The notes under the pieces are model-generated. The model did not search any database. It worked only from the letters and a program-made list of their open reading frames with translations, and was not told where the DNA came from. The translations under genes were made by a program, and so were the position numbers. From Bacillus sp. FJAT-22090 (GTDB taxonomy: Bacteria; Bacillota; Bacilli; Bacillales_A; Planococcaceae), in contig NZ_VEBK01000021.1 of the NCBI RefSeq assembly GCF_007676755.1, forward strand, positions 1 to 48,576: a DNA stretch of 48,576 nt, given 5' to 3'. Shown here piece by piece: positions 23,365-31,875 of the stretch. Position 1 is the stretch's first letter. Each line of letters opens with the position of its first letter.

Positions 23365-24534
23365 TCAATCTCCCACTACATTTTTCAATGACTTGGTTGA
23401 ACGGCGGAATGAGAAAATTAGCACAATCGACAAAACCGCTAATATACCAGATATCATATATATATTATCTGGCTGTACAGTAAATAGCCAAGCAAATAAT
23501 AATGGGCCGATAATGCGGCCTAGATTGTCCATCGAATAAGCCATTCCAGCCGCAGTACCGTAACTTCCACCAGATTCCTTTGAAGTTAGCGATACAATTG
23601 TTGTTCTTGCAAGTGCGTTACCTGCTGTAAATACACATAAGGATAATCCTGCCCAGAAAATACTTGTCGTAAATACGGTTAAGAATAAACCTATTGCAGT
23701 GATTATCTGAGCGTATAATAACCATTTCGTTTCAGTACCATTTTTAATACGTCTAACTACACCGCCTTGAATAGCTGCATCGACAAATCCGCTAAACATA
23801 AACAGGTAACCAATTTGCAGAGGTGTAATTTCAATTCTTTCGATTTGGAACAATTGGAATGTTGCTTCTAGTCCAGCAAGCAAAAAAGTCACCATAAACG
23901 AGAATAAGAACAAATATTTTATACGATAACCCCATAGACTTGCAGCACCTTTTGGAAGAAGGGCTCGTTTGTTTGCTTCTCCAGAACGCTCTGGTTCTTT
24001 CAAAATAATGAAGGCATAAACAAAAATCCCAAGTAACAATAGAGCAGACACCGTGAATGGGAGCGCTAAGTTAACATGTCCTAGCACACCACCGATAGCA
24101 GGTCCAAAAATAAAGCCTAGACCGATAGACATACCTAGGAAGCCCATATACTTATTACGATTTTCTTCGTCAGACAAGTCTGCTGCAAATCCCGTTACTG
24201 CTGCGTATAATGCACCAGAGAATAATCCTCCGACAACTCGTGAAAAGTAAAGCATAAACAGAGAGTCAAAAAATAATGAAAACAACCAAAAACTTAAACT
24301 AAATCCTACTAGACCAACTAAAATAAGCGTTTTACGACCAACTCTGTCTGACAACATTCCCCAAAGTGGAGCCGTGAAAAACGATGCTAATGCATAGACA
24401 GTTAGCAAACCTCCGACATGAACTTCATGGTAATTTTGCTGTAAAATAACTTCTGGTAACACGGGAATGATAATTCCGAATCCTAGATAAACTAAGAATT
24501 GGATGGACATCAATATAAAAATGGTCTTTTTCAT
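23365..24534 (-). CDS. MFS transporter (TetA-like drug:H+ antiporter fold)
   Basis: 389 aa with 12 predicted helices. It begins MKKTIFILMSIQFLVYLGFG with IIIPVLP in helix 1, and has motif A LWGMLSDRVGRKTLILVG (about 57-74) and motif C-like GLGFIFGPAIGGVLG (about 137-151), the features of drug:H+ antiporters of the TetA/Blt type. The ATG at 24534 is preferred with AAGGCAGG upstream; an in-frame TTG at 24555 has no good site. It converges with the other MFS gene and has no linked regulator. The substrate is unknown. Confidence 0.86.
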   Translation of the reverse strand: MKKTIFILMSIQFLVYLGFGIIIPVLPEVILQQNYHEVHVGGLLTVYALASFFTAPLWGMLSDRVGRKTLILVGLVGFSLSFWLFSLFFDSLFMLYFSRVVGGLFSGALYAAVTGFAADLSDEENRNKYMGFLGMSIGLGFIFGPAIGGVLGHVNLALPFTVSALLLLGIFVYAFIILKEPERSGEANKRALLPKGAASLWGYRIKYLFLFSFMVTFLLAGLEATFQLFQIERIEITPLQIGYLFMFSGFVDAAIQGGVVRRIKNGTETKWLLYAQIITAIGLFLTVFTTSIFWAGLSLCVFTAGNALARTTIVSLTSKESGGSYGTAAGMAYSMDNLGRIIGPLLFAWLFTVQPDNIYMISGILAVLSIVLIFSFRRSTKSLKNVVGD

Positions 24535-24636
24535 ATATAAACCTGCCTTCTGCAAATCTTCTCACATATATATTACACGTTTCTATTTACTTTGACACGT
24601 TGTAAAGGGTGATTAGAAATGAACAGGAAAAAAAGC

Positions 24637-24672
24637 GAGCTATCCTCAAAATTAACAGAGGACAGCTCTTAT
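24637..24672. terminator. Hairpin downstream of the CBS gene
   Basis: Imperfect stem AGCGAGCTATCCTC / GAGGACAGCTCTT, with A6 on the left giving a T-run on the minus strand. It can end the CBS transcript. Confidence 0.65.
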
Positions 24673-24674
24673 GT

Positions 24675-25088
24675 TTAATAATTGCGAGGTTCGGATATGC
24701 TTTCCAAAGCGTTCGAAATTTCTTGTACATGGGGAAAAGGAAAAGCTAAGTCTGCCAATGATACGAATCCCACAAGTAATCCATTGTCCATTACAGGCAA
24801 CCTGCGAACCTGATTTCGTGCCATAACAATAGAAGCGTCAGCAGTTGTGTCGTCAGGGGATACAGAAATAACAGATTTCGTCATAACATCTTCTACTTTA
24901 CTTCTAACGTCTTTAGCGACTGAACGTGTGACAATATCCCGATCGGTAATCATACCAACTAATTTTTTATTGCTAACCACTGGCAAACAACCGATATCAA
25001 GCGTTCGCATTTGGTCAGCGACTTCATTTACATAATCTTGTGGATTGCACGTCACAACTTCTCTGCTCATCACATCTTTCACATTCAT
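24675..25088 (-). CDS. Tandem CBS-domain protein
   Basis: 137 aa made of two CBS domains only (about 1-60 and 65-127). MNVKDVMSREVVTCNPQDYV and KLVGMITDRDIVTRSVA form the first, VEDVMTKSVISVSPDDTTAD and LLVGFVSLADLA the second. CBS pairs bind adenosyl nucleotides (AMP, ATP, SAM or NADH) and regulate partners; stand-alone ones in Bacillales resemble YhcV and are often stress- or sporulation-linked. AAAGGAGTGA lies 7 bases before the ATG. No partner enzyme is adjacent. Confidence 0.9.
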   Translation of the reverse strand: MNVKDVMSREVVTCNPQDYVNEVADQMRTLDIGCLPVVSNKKLVGMITDRDIVTRSVAKDVRSKVEDVMTKSVISVSPDDTTADASIVMARNQVRRLPVMDNGLLVGFVSLADLAFPFPHVQEISNALESISEPRNY

Positions 25089-25153
25089 TAGAAATCACTC
25101 CTTTATGAGCTAGCTTGGTTTACAAAAGATTAAAATATGTAACATAAATGAAA

Positions 25154-25179
25154 GTTTAAAATGAGTAAAAAAGTGGTAT
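25154..25179 (+). promoter_or_regulatory. Predicted sigma-B promoter for the 45-aa gene
   Basis: GTTTAA, a 14-bp spacer, TGGTAT, the same -10 variant as before rsbV. A sigma-A reading (TTTAAA, 16 bp, TATGAT) overlaps it, so dual use is possible. The leader to the ATG at 25286 would be about 100 nt. Confidence 0.45.
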
Positions 25180-25285
25180 GATAAAGAAGAGAAAAATTCG
25201 ATTTCATTATGATAATTTTAATAAAAGAAAGAAACCTTTTTAACATTAAATCGTAATAATAAATGGAGAGGACGAGGTGGATAGA

Positions 25286-25423
25286 ATGGCAAAGGAAGTT
25301 GATTTAAAGAAAATTGTAAGTAATCTTTCAAAGCTGGGTGTTACTGTTACAATGACAAAATCGAGACTTGACATACTTAAAGCGTTAGCACCACCAGCAC
25401 AAACTCCCCACACGCAAAGTTAA
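25286..25423 (+). CDS. Small basic protein (45 aa), unrecognised
   Basis: A 45-codon gene: MAKEVDLKKIVSNLSKLGVT, then VTMTKSRLDILKALAPP and a polar end. It is amphipathic and Lys-rich, without a membrane segment. I recognise no family. Support: GGAGAGGACGAGGTGG lies before the ATG, a long perfect-type terminator begins immediately after the stop, and a sigma-B-like promoter lies upstream. It therefore looks like an independent single-gene unit. An in-frame GTG at 25277 is possible but lies in the ribosome site. Confidence 0.65.
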   Translation: MAKEVDLKKIVSNLSKLGVTVTMTKSRLDILKALAPPAQTPHTQS

Positions 25424-25477
25424 AAAAAGGTGGCTTGAGTAGTTCGTATCTTTCGAACTTCTCAGCCATCTTTTTTT
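25422..25477 (+). terminator. Terminator after the 45-aa gene
   Basis: A stem of about 22 bp with AGTTCG / CGAACT at its top and GGTGGCT / AGCCATC at its base ends in TTTTTTT. It starts at the stop codon. Confidence 0.85.
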
Positions 25478-25496
25478 GTGTGTAAAAATGAAAAAC

Positions 25497-25564
25497 AGTT
25501 GTGAAATAGCTAAGAGAATCCACTTATTTTGTAAAAGCAACCAATCACATAGTAAAGAGCTATC
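25497..25564 (+). repeat. Degenerate copy of the left end of array A
   Basis: AGTTGTGAAATAGCTAAGAG and, 28 bases after GCTAAG, AAAAGCAACCAAT match 15049-15116 with the same internal spacing. It contains one recognisable 21-bp-type unit (GCAACCAAT at 25537). It lies between the 45-aa gene and rodA. A hairpin follows at 25554-25585. Confidence 0.6.
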
Positions 25565-25640
25565 TCATCTAGAAGATAGCCCTTTAACAAATTCAATGAA
25601 GTTAAGATACGCTTAAAGAGCACTTTGAGCTGAGCTTAGC

Positions 25641-26825
25641 TTAGTCATCCTCATTTTTGGCGAACATATACGTCTTATGGTGAAATTTCATACTAAATAC
25701 TAAACCAAGTGCGAGCATATTGCCCATAAGCGAACTACCACCATAACTTATGAAGGGTAGTGGTATACCGGTAATTGGCAATAGCTGGATCGTCATACCG
25801 ATATTTTCGAATACATGGAAGGTAACCATTGCGATTATTCCTGCACATACATACGTACTATAAGCATCTTTTAGTTGCAGGGTAATTTTCGTCAAATGAA
25901 AAATAAGTAAAAAGAAAATACTTATAACAATACTAGTTCCAACGAATCCATACTCTTCACCAATAACCGCAAATATAAAATCGGTATGATTTTCAGGTAC
26001 GTATACTACTCGTCCGCCATAGCCTTTCCCGAAAATCTCGCCTGAACCAATAGCATTTAGCGATGTGATTAAATGCATACCTTCATCAGAAGCATAAGAA
26101 TAGGGATCTAACCAGGAATAGATACGTGCAAATTGGTATGCTTGCAACCCAAACTTGTCCTCCAAAAAGTCTTGCATATAAAGCGCCATCCAAAGTAGGG
26201 ATGCCCCAATCGTAACAGAACCTAGCAATAGAGGAAGAATTATTTTCCAAGTAATGCCGGCTACAATAACTAAAGCTGCCGTAATTGCTATAAACACTAG
26301 AGCTGTACCAAGGTCGGGCTGTTCAAGAATAAAAGCTAATGGAACAATTAAAGTTATACCAATTTTTCCAAGCAAGATTAAATCTGTCTTTATCGTTTTC
26401 ATCAGGTATAGTTCATGATGCTTTGTGATTAAACGAGCAAGAGCTAAAATATAAAAGGTCTTCATAAACTCTGCAGGTTGAATGTCCCCAATTGGTAAAT
26501 GAAACCAACTTTTAGCGTTGTTTCTAGGTGCCACAAGCTCCATACTTCCTGGTAATATAAAGAGGACAGCGAGAAGAAATATACCAATACCATAAATAAT
26601 CCAAGACATTTTTTTATATTGCTCGGGTTCAAAAAACATAACAAGCCCGACAATGACTGCCCCCACAACGTACCAAAACACTTGTTTAGACACAAAGTTC
26701 GTACCGGCATATTGACCAGTAGTTATTGCGGAAGAAATTGCAAGTAAGCTAACGATTAAAAATAATAATATGATAAAAGCAAGAGTCCAATCGAAGCGAT
26801 CGGCAAAGCCTTTTTTGTTTTCCAT
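25641..26825 (-). CDS. rodA: SEDS peptidoglycan glycosyltransferase RodA
   Basis: 394-aa SEDS protein (RodA/FtsW/SpoVE family) with about 10 helices. Visible motifs are RNNAKSWFHLP.G..QPAEFMK (about 100-123), EQPDLGTALVF (the catalytic aspartate region, about 165-175), NAIGSGEIFGKGYG and the closing FISYGGSSL. It polymerises lipid II glycan strands with a class B penicillin-binding protein during elongation. RodA is favoured over FtsW because of the lone locus, away from any dcw cluster, and the QPAEFMK wording; SpoVE-like use cannot be excluded. ATG at 26825 has TTAGGTGA upstream; the GTG at 26834 lies in that site. It is divergent from the unknown gene at 26978. Confidence 0.9.
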   Translation of the reverse strand: MENKKGFADRFDWTLAFIILLFLIVSLLAISSAITTGQYAGTNFVSKQVFWYVVGAVIVGLVMFFEPEQYKKMSWIIYGIGIFLLAVLFILPGSMELVAPRNNAKSWFHLPIGDIQPAEFMKTFYILALARLITKHHELYLMKTIKTDLILLGKIGITLIVPLAFILEQPDLGTALVFIAITAALVIVAGITWKIILPLLLGSVTIGASLLWMALYMQDFLEDKFGLQAYQFARIYSWLDPYSYASDEGMHLITSLNAIGSGEIFGKGYGGRVVYVPENHTDFIFAVIGEEYGFVGTSIVISIFFLLIFHLTKITLQLKDAYSTYVCAGIIAMVTFHVFENIGMTIQLLPITGIPLPFISYGGSSLMGNMLALGLVFSMKFHHKTYMFAKNEDD

Positions 26826-26924
26826 AATAGTCACCTAAATTTCCTTCAAATTTACTTTATCATTATAGCTTAAATGAACATTTTTTGCTTGCAGCTATAA
26901 AGGACGATGATAGAAATATAGATG

Positions 26925-26953
26925 TTGCATTGGAAAAATTATGCTATTATAAA
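26925..26953 (+). promoter_or_regulatory. Predicted sigma-A promoter
   Basis: TTGCAT, 17-bp spacer, TATAAA, directly before the unknown 246-aa gene. On the opposite strand a TATAAT at 26862-26867 may serve rodA. Confidence 0.6.
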
Positions 26954-26977
26954 ATGTAGAGTAAAGGAGTGAGTGTG

Positions 26978-27718
26978 GTGGCAAAAAAAGAGAAAGAAAT
27001 AGAAGAGTATTTAGCGCATTTATATGTGCATGTAAATGAAATAGAGCATTTTGTATTGTTTAGTGGTATTTCTGTTCAACAATTTATAAGGTATTTCTCG
27101 GATTTGTCCGCTCTTTTATTGCTTAAGCATCGTTATGAAGATGCATCTTTTAATATTCATACCCAATTAGAGTTTGTCGTTCAGGATCAATATAACCGTT
27201 TTTTAAAGGATTTTGCAGAAAAACCTACCGCTTTATGCTTATTAGATTTCACAGATGAAAGAAAGTTAAATATGCTATCTCCTCAAGAGCAAGCAGAGCT
27301 TTTATATGTAGCACATAAGAAGGAGACATTCCGTTTACCGTTCTATCATCATCTTCAAAATAGATTTGTCTATTTAACGGATGAAGGAGAGCAAATAACC
27401 AAAATTTATTTTAGGGATACGGAGGATTTTCATAATCTTGTAGCCAGTGTTTTTAATCAACAAATAACAGAAAAAGCGAAGTCTACAGCCTTTTGGCGTA
27501 AAAAAAATAATATTGTTTTACCGGAGCTGACTGCGAAGAAAGTGGAAGCATACTCCGATTATTACGGTGATGGTGTATTGATGTCCTTATTTAAAATGAG
27601 TAAAACTAGTTATGGGATAGAAATTAGAAGTTTGCCTGAAAATATTTTTCCAGATGAAGTACTAGGTGATTTAAAACATCATTTAGAAAAACCTGCAGAT
27701 TTCTTAATAGAGCTTTGA
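26978..27718 (+). CDS. Hypothetical cytoplasmic protein (246 aa)
   Basis: No family recognised. 246 aa, soluble and charged: a helical N-terminus (AKKEKEIEEYLAHLYVHVNEIEHF), a middle region with aromatic residues (FYHHLQNRFVYLTDEGEQITKIYFRDTEDFHNL), and no membrane segment, signal peptide or cysteine-metal cluster. GTG at 26978 is chosen because AAAGGAG lies 8 bases upstream; two earlier in-frame GTGs at 26969 and 26975 are too close to it. It is divergent from rodA, has its own promoter at 26925 and ends at a strong hairpin, so it is a monocistronic gene. Confidence 0.8.
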   Translation: MAKKEKEIEEYLAHLYVHVNEIEHFVLFSGISVQQFIRYFSDLSALLLLKHRYEDASFNIHTQLEFVVQDQYNRFLKDFAEKPTALCLLDFTDERKLNMLSPQEQAELLYVAHKKETFRLPFYHHLQNRFVYLTDEGEQITKIYFRDTEDFHNLVASVFNQQITEKAKSTAFWRKKNNIVLPELTAKKVEAYSDYYGDGVLMSLFKMSKTSYGIEIRSLPENIFPDEVLGDLKHHLEKPADFLIEL

Positions 27719-27721
27719 AAC

Positions 27722-27760
27722 AACGCTTTTGCAATGTAATATTGCGAAGGCGTTTATTTT
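27722..27760 (+). terminator. Terminator
   Basis: A 14-bp stem AACGCTTTTGCAAT / ATTGCGAAGGCGTT (with G-U pairs), loop about 4 nt, then TTATTTTT. Confidence 0.75.
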
Positions 27761-27817
27761 TGCCTTACTCATTAATATGCTAAAATGGGCGGATGAAAAG
27801 AACAGAGGTGTTTTAGA

Positions 27818-28150
27818 GTGGCTTGGTTATTATTAGTTATAGCAGGATTAACAGAGATAGTGTGGGCAATTGGCCTAAAGGAAGCGAATGGCTTTACTAA
27901 GATTATTCCCTCCATCGTGACAATTATTTTTCTAATCATAAGTTTTTTCTTATTTGCCAAAGCGATGAAGACGATTCCGATTGGAACGGCATATGCTATT
28001 TTTACAGGGATAGGTGCAGCTGGTACAGTGATGGTTGGGATTCTTTGGTTTAATGAAGAGGTTAGCTTTGGTAAGGTATTCTTTTTATGTGTATTACTCA
28101 TTGGAATCGTTGGACTGAAGTTAGTCGATGACGAAGGGGAGGGTGCATAA
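27818..28150 (+). CDS. ykkC: Paired SMR transporter subunit (YkkC/Gdx-like)
   Basis: 110-aa small multidrug resistance protein with four helices. The essential glutamate is E13 (AGLTEIVWA), and the family loop is GTAYAIFTGIGAAGTV (about 56-71). The start is GTG with AGAGGTG 8 bases upstream. It shares one base with the next SMR gene (TAATG), and together they form a heterodimeric exporter of the YkkCD/Gdx type, which exports guanidinium or cationic drugs by proton exchange. The C-terminal DDEGEGA tail differs from its partner. No guanidine riboswitch is seen upstream. Confidence 0.85.
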   Translation: MAWLLLVIAGLTEIVWAIGLKEANGFTKIIPSIVTIIFLIISFFLFAKAMKTIPIGTAYAIFTGIGAAGTVMVGILWFNEEVSFGKVFFLCVLLIGIVGLKLVDDEGEGA

Positions 28151-28464
28151 TGGAATGGATACTATTAGTGATAGCTGGTTTTTTTGAAGTAGCCTTTGTT
28201 GTCAATATGAAGCTTTCGGATGGTTTTAAAAATAGTAAGTATACATTTTTCACAGTGATTTCAGCAGCACTCAGTTTTTTCTTGTTATCGCTTGCATTAA
28301 AAGAGATTTCCGTTGGTACTGGATATGCCGTGTGGACGGGGATTGGAGCAGCTGGCAGTGTAGTGATTGGTATGTATTTTTTCCAGGAGAAAAAGAGCTT
28401 GAAGAAATTATTTTTCTTAAGTTGTATTATTTTTGGTGTGGTTGGGCTTAAATTATTTGCTTAA
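28150..28464 (+). CDS. ykkD: Paired SMR transporter subunit (YkkD/Gdx-like)
   Basis: 104 aa, four helices, glutamate E13 in AGFFEVAFV and the loop GTGYAVWTGIGAAGSV. It is the second half of the SMR pair. Opposite membrane orientation of the two subunits is usual for such pairs. The first has few positive charges in its loops, while this one has KKSLKK (about 83-88) in its last loop, consistent with opposite topologies. Translationally coupled to the preceding gene. Substrate inferred from family only. Confidence 0.85.
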   Translation: MEWILLVIAGFFEVAFVVNMKLSDGFKNSKYTFFTVISAALSFFLLSLALKEISVGTGYAVWTGIGAAGSVVIGMYFFQEKKSLKKLFFLSCIIFGVVGLKLFA

Positions 28465-28529
28465 GTATTCATCTAACCAGACTGTCCGTGATAAACTAGA
28501 ACTATCCAAAACGTGGAGGTTATTTACAA

Positions 28530-29636
28530 ATGAAAATAAAATTAGGCTTACTATATGGCGGTAAATCTGCAGAGCATGAGGTATCACTACTTACAGCGAG
28601 AGCAGTAACACAGGCTATTAATTTTGATAAATACGAAGTATATCCAATATTTATAACGAAAACAGGGGGATGGAAAAAAGGAAAGGCTTTAATAGGACCT
28701 GCGGAAACGGTAAAAGAGCTTCAATTTGGTGAAGCGTCTAATAAACCAAATAATATCTCAAGCTTTTTACCTGAAGAAGGACCAAATAACGATGTGGCAG
28801 AAACAAAACGGAATGCTAGCCTGGATGTTATTTTTCCATTGCTTCATGGGCCAAATGGAGAAGATGGTACAGTGCAAGGCCTTCTTGAAGTATTAAACTT
28901 ACCATACGTAGGAAACGGTGTTCTTGCCTCTGCTGCTGGAATGGATAAAGTCGTGATGAAGCAACTTTTTGCTCAAGCAGGATTATCCCAAGTTCCTTAT
29001 GTTCACTTCATTCGTAAAGAGTGGAAGAACAATCAGGCAAGCCTCATTCAACAAATGGAAGAAAGTTTGCAATGGCCTTTATTTGTAAAGCCTGCTAACC
29101 TTGGTTCAAGTGTTGGTATTACAAAAGCTACAAATAGAGAAGAATTGGTGAAGGCAGTCGAGCTTGCGTTTAAATACGACCGTAAAATTATTGTAGAACA
29201 AGGAATCGTCGCTCGCGAATTAGAAATGAGTGTTTTAGGGAATGACAATCCGAGATGCTCAGTAGCAGGAGAAGTATTGCCGACAAAAGATTTTTATGAT
29301 TACGAGGCAAAATATGAAGATGGCACTACAAATTATGCGATCCCTGCTGTTGTTTCTAATGAATTGCTGAAAAAAATGGAAGACGCTGCTATTCGTGCGT
29401 TTAAAGTGCTCGATTGTTCTGGTCTAGTTCGTGCGGACTTCTTTGTAACAGATCAAGAAGAAGTCATTATAAACGAAGTAAATACGATGCCTGGATTCAC
29501 TCCTATTAGTATGTATCCAAAGCTTTGGATGGAATCTGGTCTGTCCTATTCTGGTTTGATCGAGGAACTAATCAATCTTGCAATCGAGCGTTATGAAGAA
29601 AAGCAACAGCTTGAGCATTCGAAGGACGGGGAGTGA
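28530..29636 (+). CDS. ddl: D-alanine--D-alanine ligase
   Basis: 368-aa ATP-grasp ligase. Features: [12 protein letters not shown] (about 9-20) at the start, [15 protein letters not shown] (about 107-121), the ATP-grasp lysine segment [16 protein letters not shown] (about 175-190), and the metal and ATP site VRADFFVTD / [12 protein letters not shown] near 305-330. It makes the D-Ala-D-Ala dipeptide for peptidoglycan precursors. It is followed at once by murF, which uses that dipeptide; the stop (29636) lies 5 bases before the murF start. ACGTGGAGG precedes the ATG. Confidence 0.96.
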   Translation: MKIKLGLLYGGKSAEHEVSLLTARAVTQAINFDKYEVYPIFITKTGGWKKGKALIGPAETVKELQFGEASNKPNNISSFLPEEGPNNDVAETKRNASLDVIFPLLHGPNGEDGTVQGLLEVLNLPYVGNGVLASAAGMDKVVMKQLFAQAGLSQVPYVHFIRKEWKNNQASLIQQMEESLQWPLFVKPANLGSSVGITKATNREELVKAVELAFKYDRKIIVEQGIVARELEMSVLGNDNPRCSVAGEVLPTKDFYDYEAKYEDGTTNYAIPAVVSNELLKKMEDAAIRAFKVLDCSGLVRADFFVTDQEEVIINEVNTMPGFTPISMYPKLWMESGLSYSGLIEELINLAIERYEEKQQLEHSKDGE

Positions 29637-29641
29637 CCAAG

Positions 29642-31012
29642 TTGAAAAAAAGGTTAAAAGAAATTGCGACTTGGTTGGGGATAGACCCAGCAAGTGAACA
29701 AGATCCTCTTGTGACAGGGGTATCGATTAATACACGAACCATTCAACCAGGTGACATATTTATCCCGTTTCGAGGGGAAAATGTAAATGGTCATCGTTTT
29801 GTAGAAGATGCTTTTAAAAAGGGAGCGGCTGCATCTCTTTGGTTAAAAGACGAACCAAACCCTCCAAAGGATGTTCCACTACTATTTGTAGAAAGTGGTG
29901 AGAAAGCACTCCAGCAAATGGCTGAAGCATACAGAGCGGAATTGAACGCTACTTTTATCGGTATCACAGGCTCTAATGGAAAAACGTCCACAAAAGACTT
30001 AGTTGCTGGCATACTTTCCCCGTATTTCCGTGTGAAAAAGACGGAAGGTAATTTTAACAATGAATTAGGATTGCCTATAACGATTCTTTCGCTCGAAGAG
30101 GATACAGAATTTGCTGTACTGGAAATGGGGATGAGCTCATTTGGTGAGATTGAATTTCTATCCCAACTTGCAAAACCAATGTACGTAGTTATTACAAATA
30201 TTGGAGAAGCACATATGCAAGATCTTGGCTCACGAGAGGGAATTGCAAAGGCAAAGTTTGAAATCATTGCAGGTTTAAATGAGCACGGACAACTTTTCTA
30301 TGATGGAGATGAGCCATTACTTCGTCCGTTTGTAGAAAGTAACCCTTCTCTAATTTCTAAATCCTTTGGTGTAAACAAAGACAATGATTTGCGCATTGGG
30401 GAAGTGACATTTACGGAGCAAGGCAGTGCATTTCGTGTAGAAGGTATTTTAAATAAAGAAATGGCTATTCCTATACTTGGGGAGCATCAGGTTAAAAATA
30501 CGTTAGCGGCTCTCTTGATCGCAAACGAAGTAGGTCTAACAACGGAGCAAATGAAGGCAGCGTTAAAACAAATCGTTCTAACAGATATGCGAATGCAAGT
30601 AATTGAGGCAAAGAACGACGCGATTTTTATCAATGATGCGTATAACGCTGCACCCACTTCCATGCGAGCGGCTATTTCTTTTATAGAGAAATCTACGATT
30701 AAACCTAATAAATGGCTAGTACTCGGAGATATGCTGGAGCTTGGTGAAAACGAGAAACAATACCATGAGAACATGAGCGAATTTATTTCGAGTGAAGTGT
30801 TTGCTGGGGTTTGTTTATTTGGACCAAGAATGGAATGGTTGTATAAGAAATTGTTAACGAACTTTACAGATGAACAACTCATTTGGGTGGAAAGTGATTA
30901 TAAGCAAGTAATCTCATTTTTAGATAAAAACATAAATGATCAATCGATTGTTTTAGTGAAAGGCTCACGGGGAATGAAATTAGAACGAATCATTCAACCA
31001 TTTCAAAAGTAA
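29642..31012 (+). CDS. murF: UDP-MurNAc-tripeptide D-Ala-D-Ala ligase MurF
   Basis: 456-aa Mur ligase. The ATP loop is GITGSNGKTSTKD (about 107-119), followed by EGNFNNELGLP (substrate site) and VLEMGMS, IGEAHM and the C-terminal INDAYNAAPTSM / VLVKGSRGM segments. It adds D-Ala-D-Ala to UDP-MurNAc-tripeptide in the cytoplasm. TTG at 29642 is preferred because GGGGAG lies at proper distance; the in-frame GTG at 29633 directly abuts it and overlaps the ddl stop. Operon with ddl. Confidence 0.95.
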   Translation: MKKRLKEIATWLGIDPASEQDPLVTGVSINTRTIQPGDIFIPFRGENVNGHRFVEDAFKKGAAASLWLKDEPNPPKDVPLLFVESGEKALQQMAEAYRAELNATFIGITGSNGKTSTKDLVAGILSPYFRVKKTEGNFNNELGLPITILSLEEDTEFAVLEMGMSSFGEIEFLSQLAKPMYVVITNIGEAHMQDLGSREGIAKAKFEIIAGLNEHGQLFYDGDEPLLRPFVESNPSLISKSFGVNKDNDLRIGEVTFTEQGSAFRVEGILNKEMAIPILGEHQVKNTLAALLIANEVGLTTEQMKAALKQIVLTDMRMQVIEAKNDAIFINDAYNAAPTSMRAAISFIEKSTIKPNKWLVLGDMLELGENEKQYHENMSEFISSEVFAGVCLFGPRMEWLYKKLLTNFTDEQLIWVESDYKQVISFLDKNINDQSIVLVKGSRGMKLERIIQPFQK

Positions 31013-31035
31013 ATTGTAGAAAGGAGTAGGGCAAT

Positions 31036-31752
31036 ATGAAAACAGGTGTCCTTTGTATTCACGGGTTTACCGGCGGACCATATGAAGTAAAACCATTCGT
31101 GGAGTATTTACAGGCAAAGACAGACTGGCAGATTGTTGTCCCTACACTTCCTGGTCATGGGGAAACGCTGGAACTAAATAACGTAACTGCAGAAAACTGG
31201 ATGATGGAAGCAGAGTTGTGTCTTAGACAGCTTCAAAAAGAAGTGGATAAAATTGTCGTTGTGGGATTTTCTATGGGTGGTGTCATTGCGATGTATTTAG
31301 CCAATCGATATCCAATTGCTAAACTTATTTTGTTAAGTGCAGCTGCAAAGTATATTTATCCCTTACAGCTCTTGCAGGATATAAAAGAAATAACGAAAGA
31401 AGCGATTGCGGGAAAGCTTGAAGACAATATTTTGTACAAGCAATACAGTTATAAATGGAGAGCAACCCCAATCCATGCAACATTGGAATTTGTCCGATTA
31501 GTACGTATGGTCGAACCGTATTATGGGCAAATTACAATACCGGTCTGTTTAGTCCAAGGTAAAAAAGATGGAATAGTACCTTATACTACTGCCCAATTCT
31601 TATACGATCAACTTGGCTCTAAGAAAAAAGAGCTCATCTATTCGGAAACGGGTAAACATCATATTTGTTACAGTGAGGACTGTGAAGATTGGTTTGGTCT
31701 TGCATTAGCATTCTTGAGCGTCCCAGAGGAGGGAAGTGAATCGTCCAATTAA
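31036..31752 (+). CDS. Alpha/beta-hydrolase, carboxylesterase
   Basis: 238-aa serine hydrolase close to the Est30/YvaK carboxylesterases. The oxyanion-hole motif HGFTGGP lies at 9-15, the nucleophile S79 in GFSMGG, the acid D178 in GKKDGIVP and the histidine at 208 or 209 (TGKHHI). There is no signal peptide, so it acts in the cytoplasm on short-chain esters or monoacylglycerols. AAAGGAG precedes the ATG. It follows murF by 23 bp and probably shares that transcript. The physiological substrate is unknown. Confidence 0.87.
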   Translation: MKTGVLCIHGFTGGPYEVKPFVEYLQAKTDWQIVVPTLPGHGETLELNNVTAENWMMEAELCLRQLQKEVDKIVVVGFSMGGVIAMYLANRYPIAKLILLSAAAKYIYPLQLLQDIKEITKEAIAGKLEDNILYKQYSYKWRATPIHATLEFVRLVRMVEPYYGQITIPVCLVQGKKDGIVPYTTAQFLYDQLGSKKKELIYSETGKHHICYSEDCEDWFGLALAFLSVPEEGSESSN

Positions 31753-31779
31753 CTAATAATTATAACAGTTGCTAATTCA

Positions 31780-31808
31780 TTGCAACTAGTAATAGAGCAT
31801 GATATACT
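31780..31808 (+). promoter_or_regulatory. Predicted sigma-A promoter of the cshA leader
   Basis: TTGCAA, 17-bp spacer, TATACT. The start near 31815 is about 275 nt before the cshA start codon. Confidence 0.65.
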
Positions 31809-31841
31809 ACGTTTAGAGCAATGGATACATTTTGTGTGAAG

Positions 31842-31875
31842 ACTCTTCAGCTTTAATTGGAGAGTACTTTTTTTT
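31842..31875 (+). terminator. Terminator inside the cshA leader (possible attenuator)
   Basis: Stem ACTCTTCA / TTGGAGAGT is followed by A-C and eight T. It lies only about 30 nt after the predicted start site, so most transcripts could end at about 60 nt unless it is read through. Confidence 0.6.

Noticed and set aside
27720-27817. Guanidine-I (ykkC) riboswitch
   Set aside because: The region holds a terminator and about 60 bp of AT-rich sequence; the conserved core was not found.
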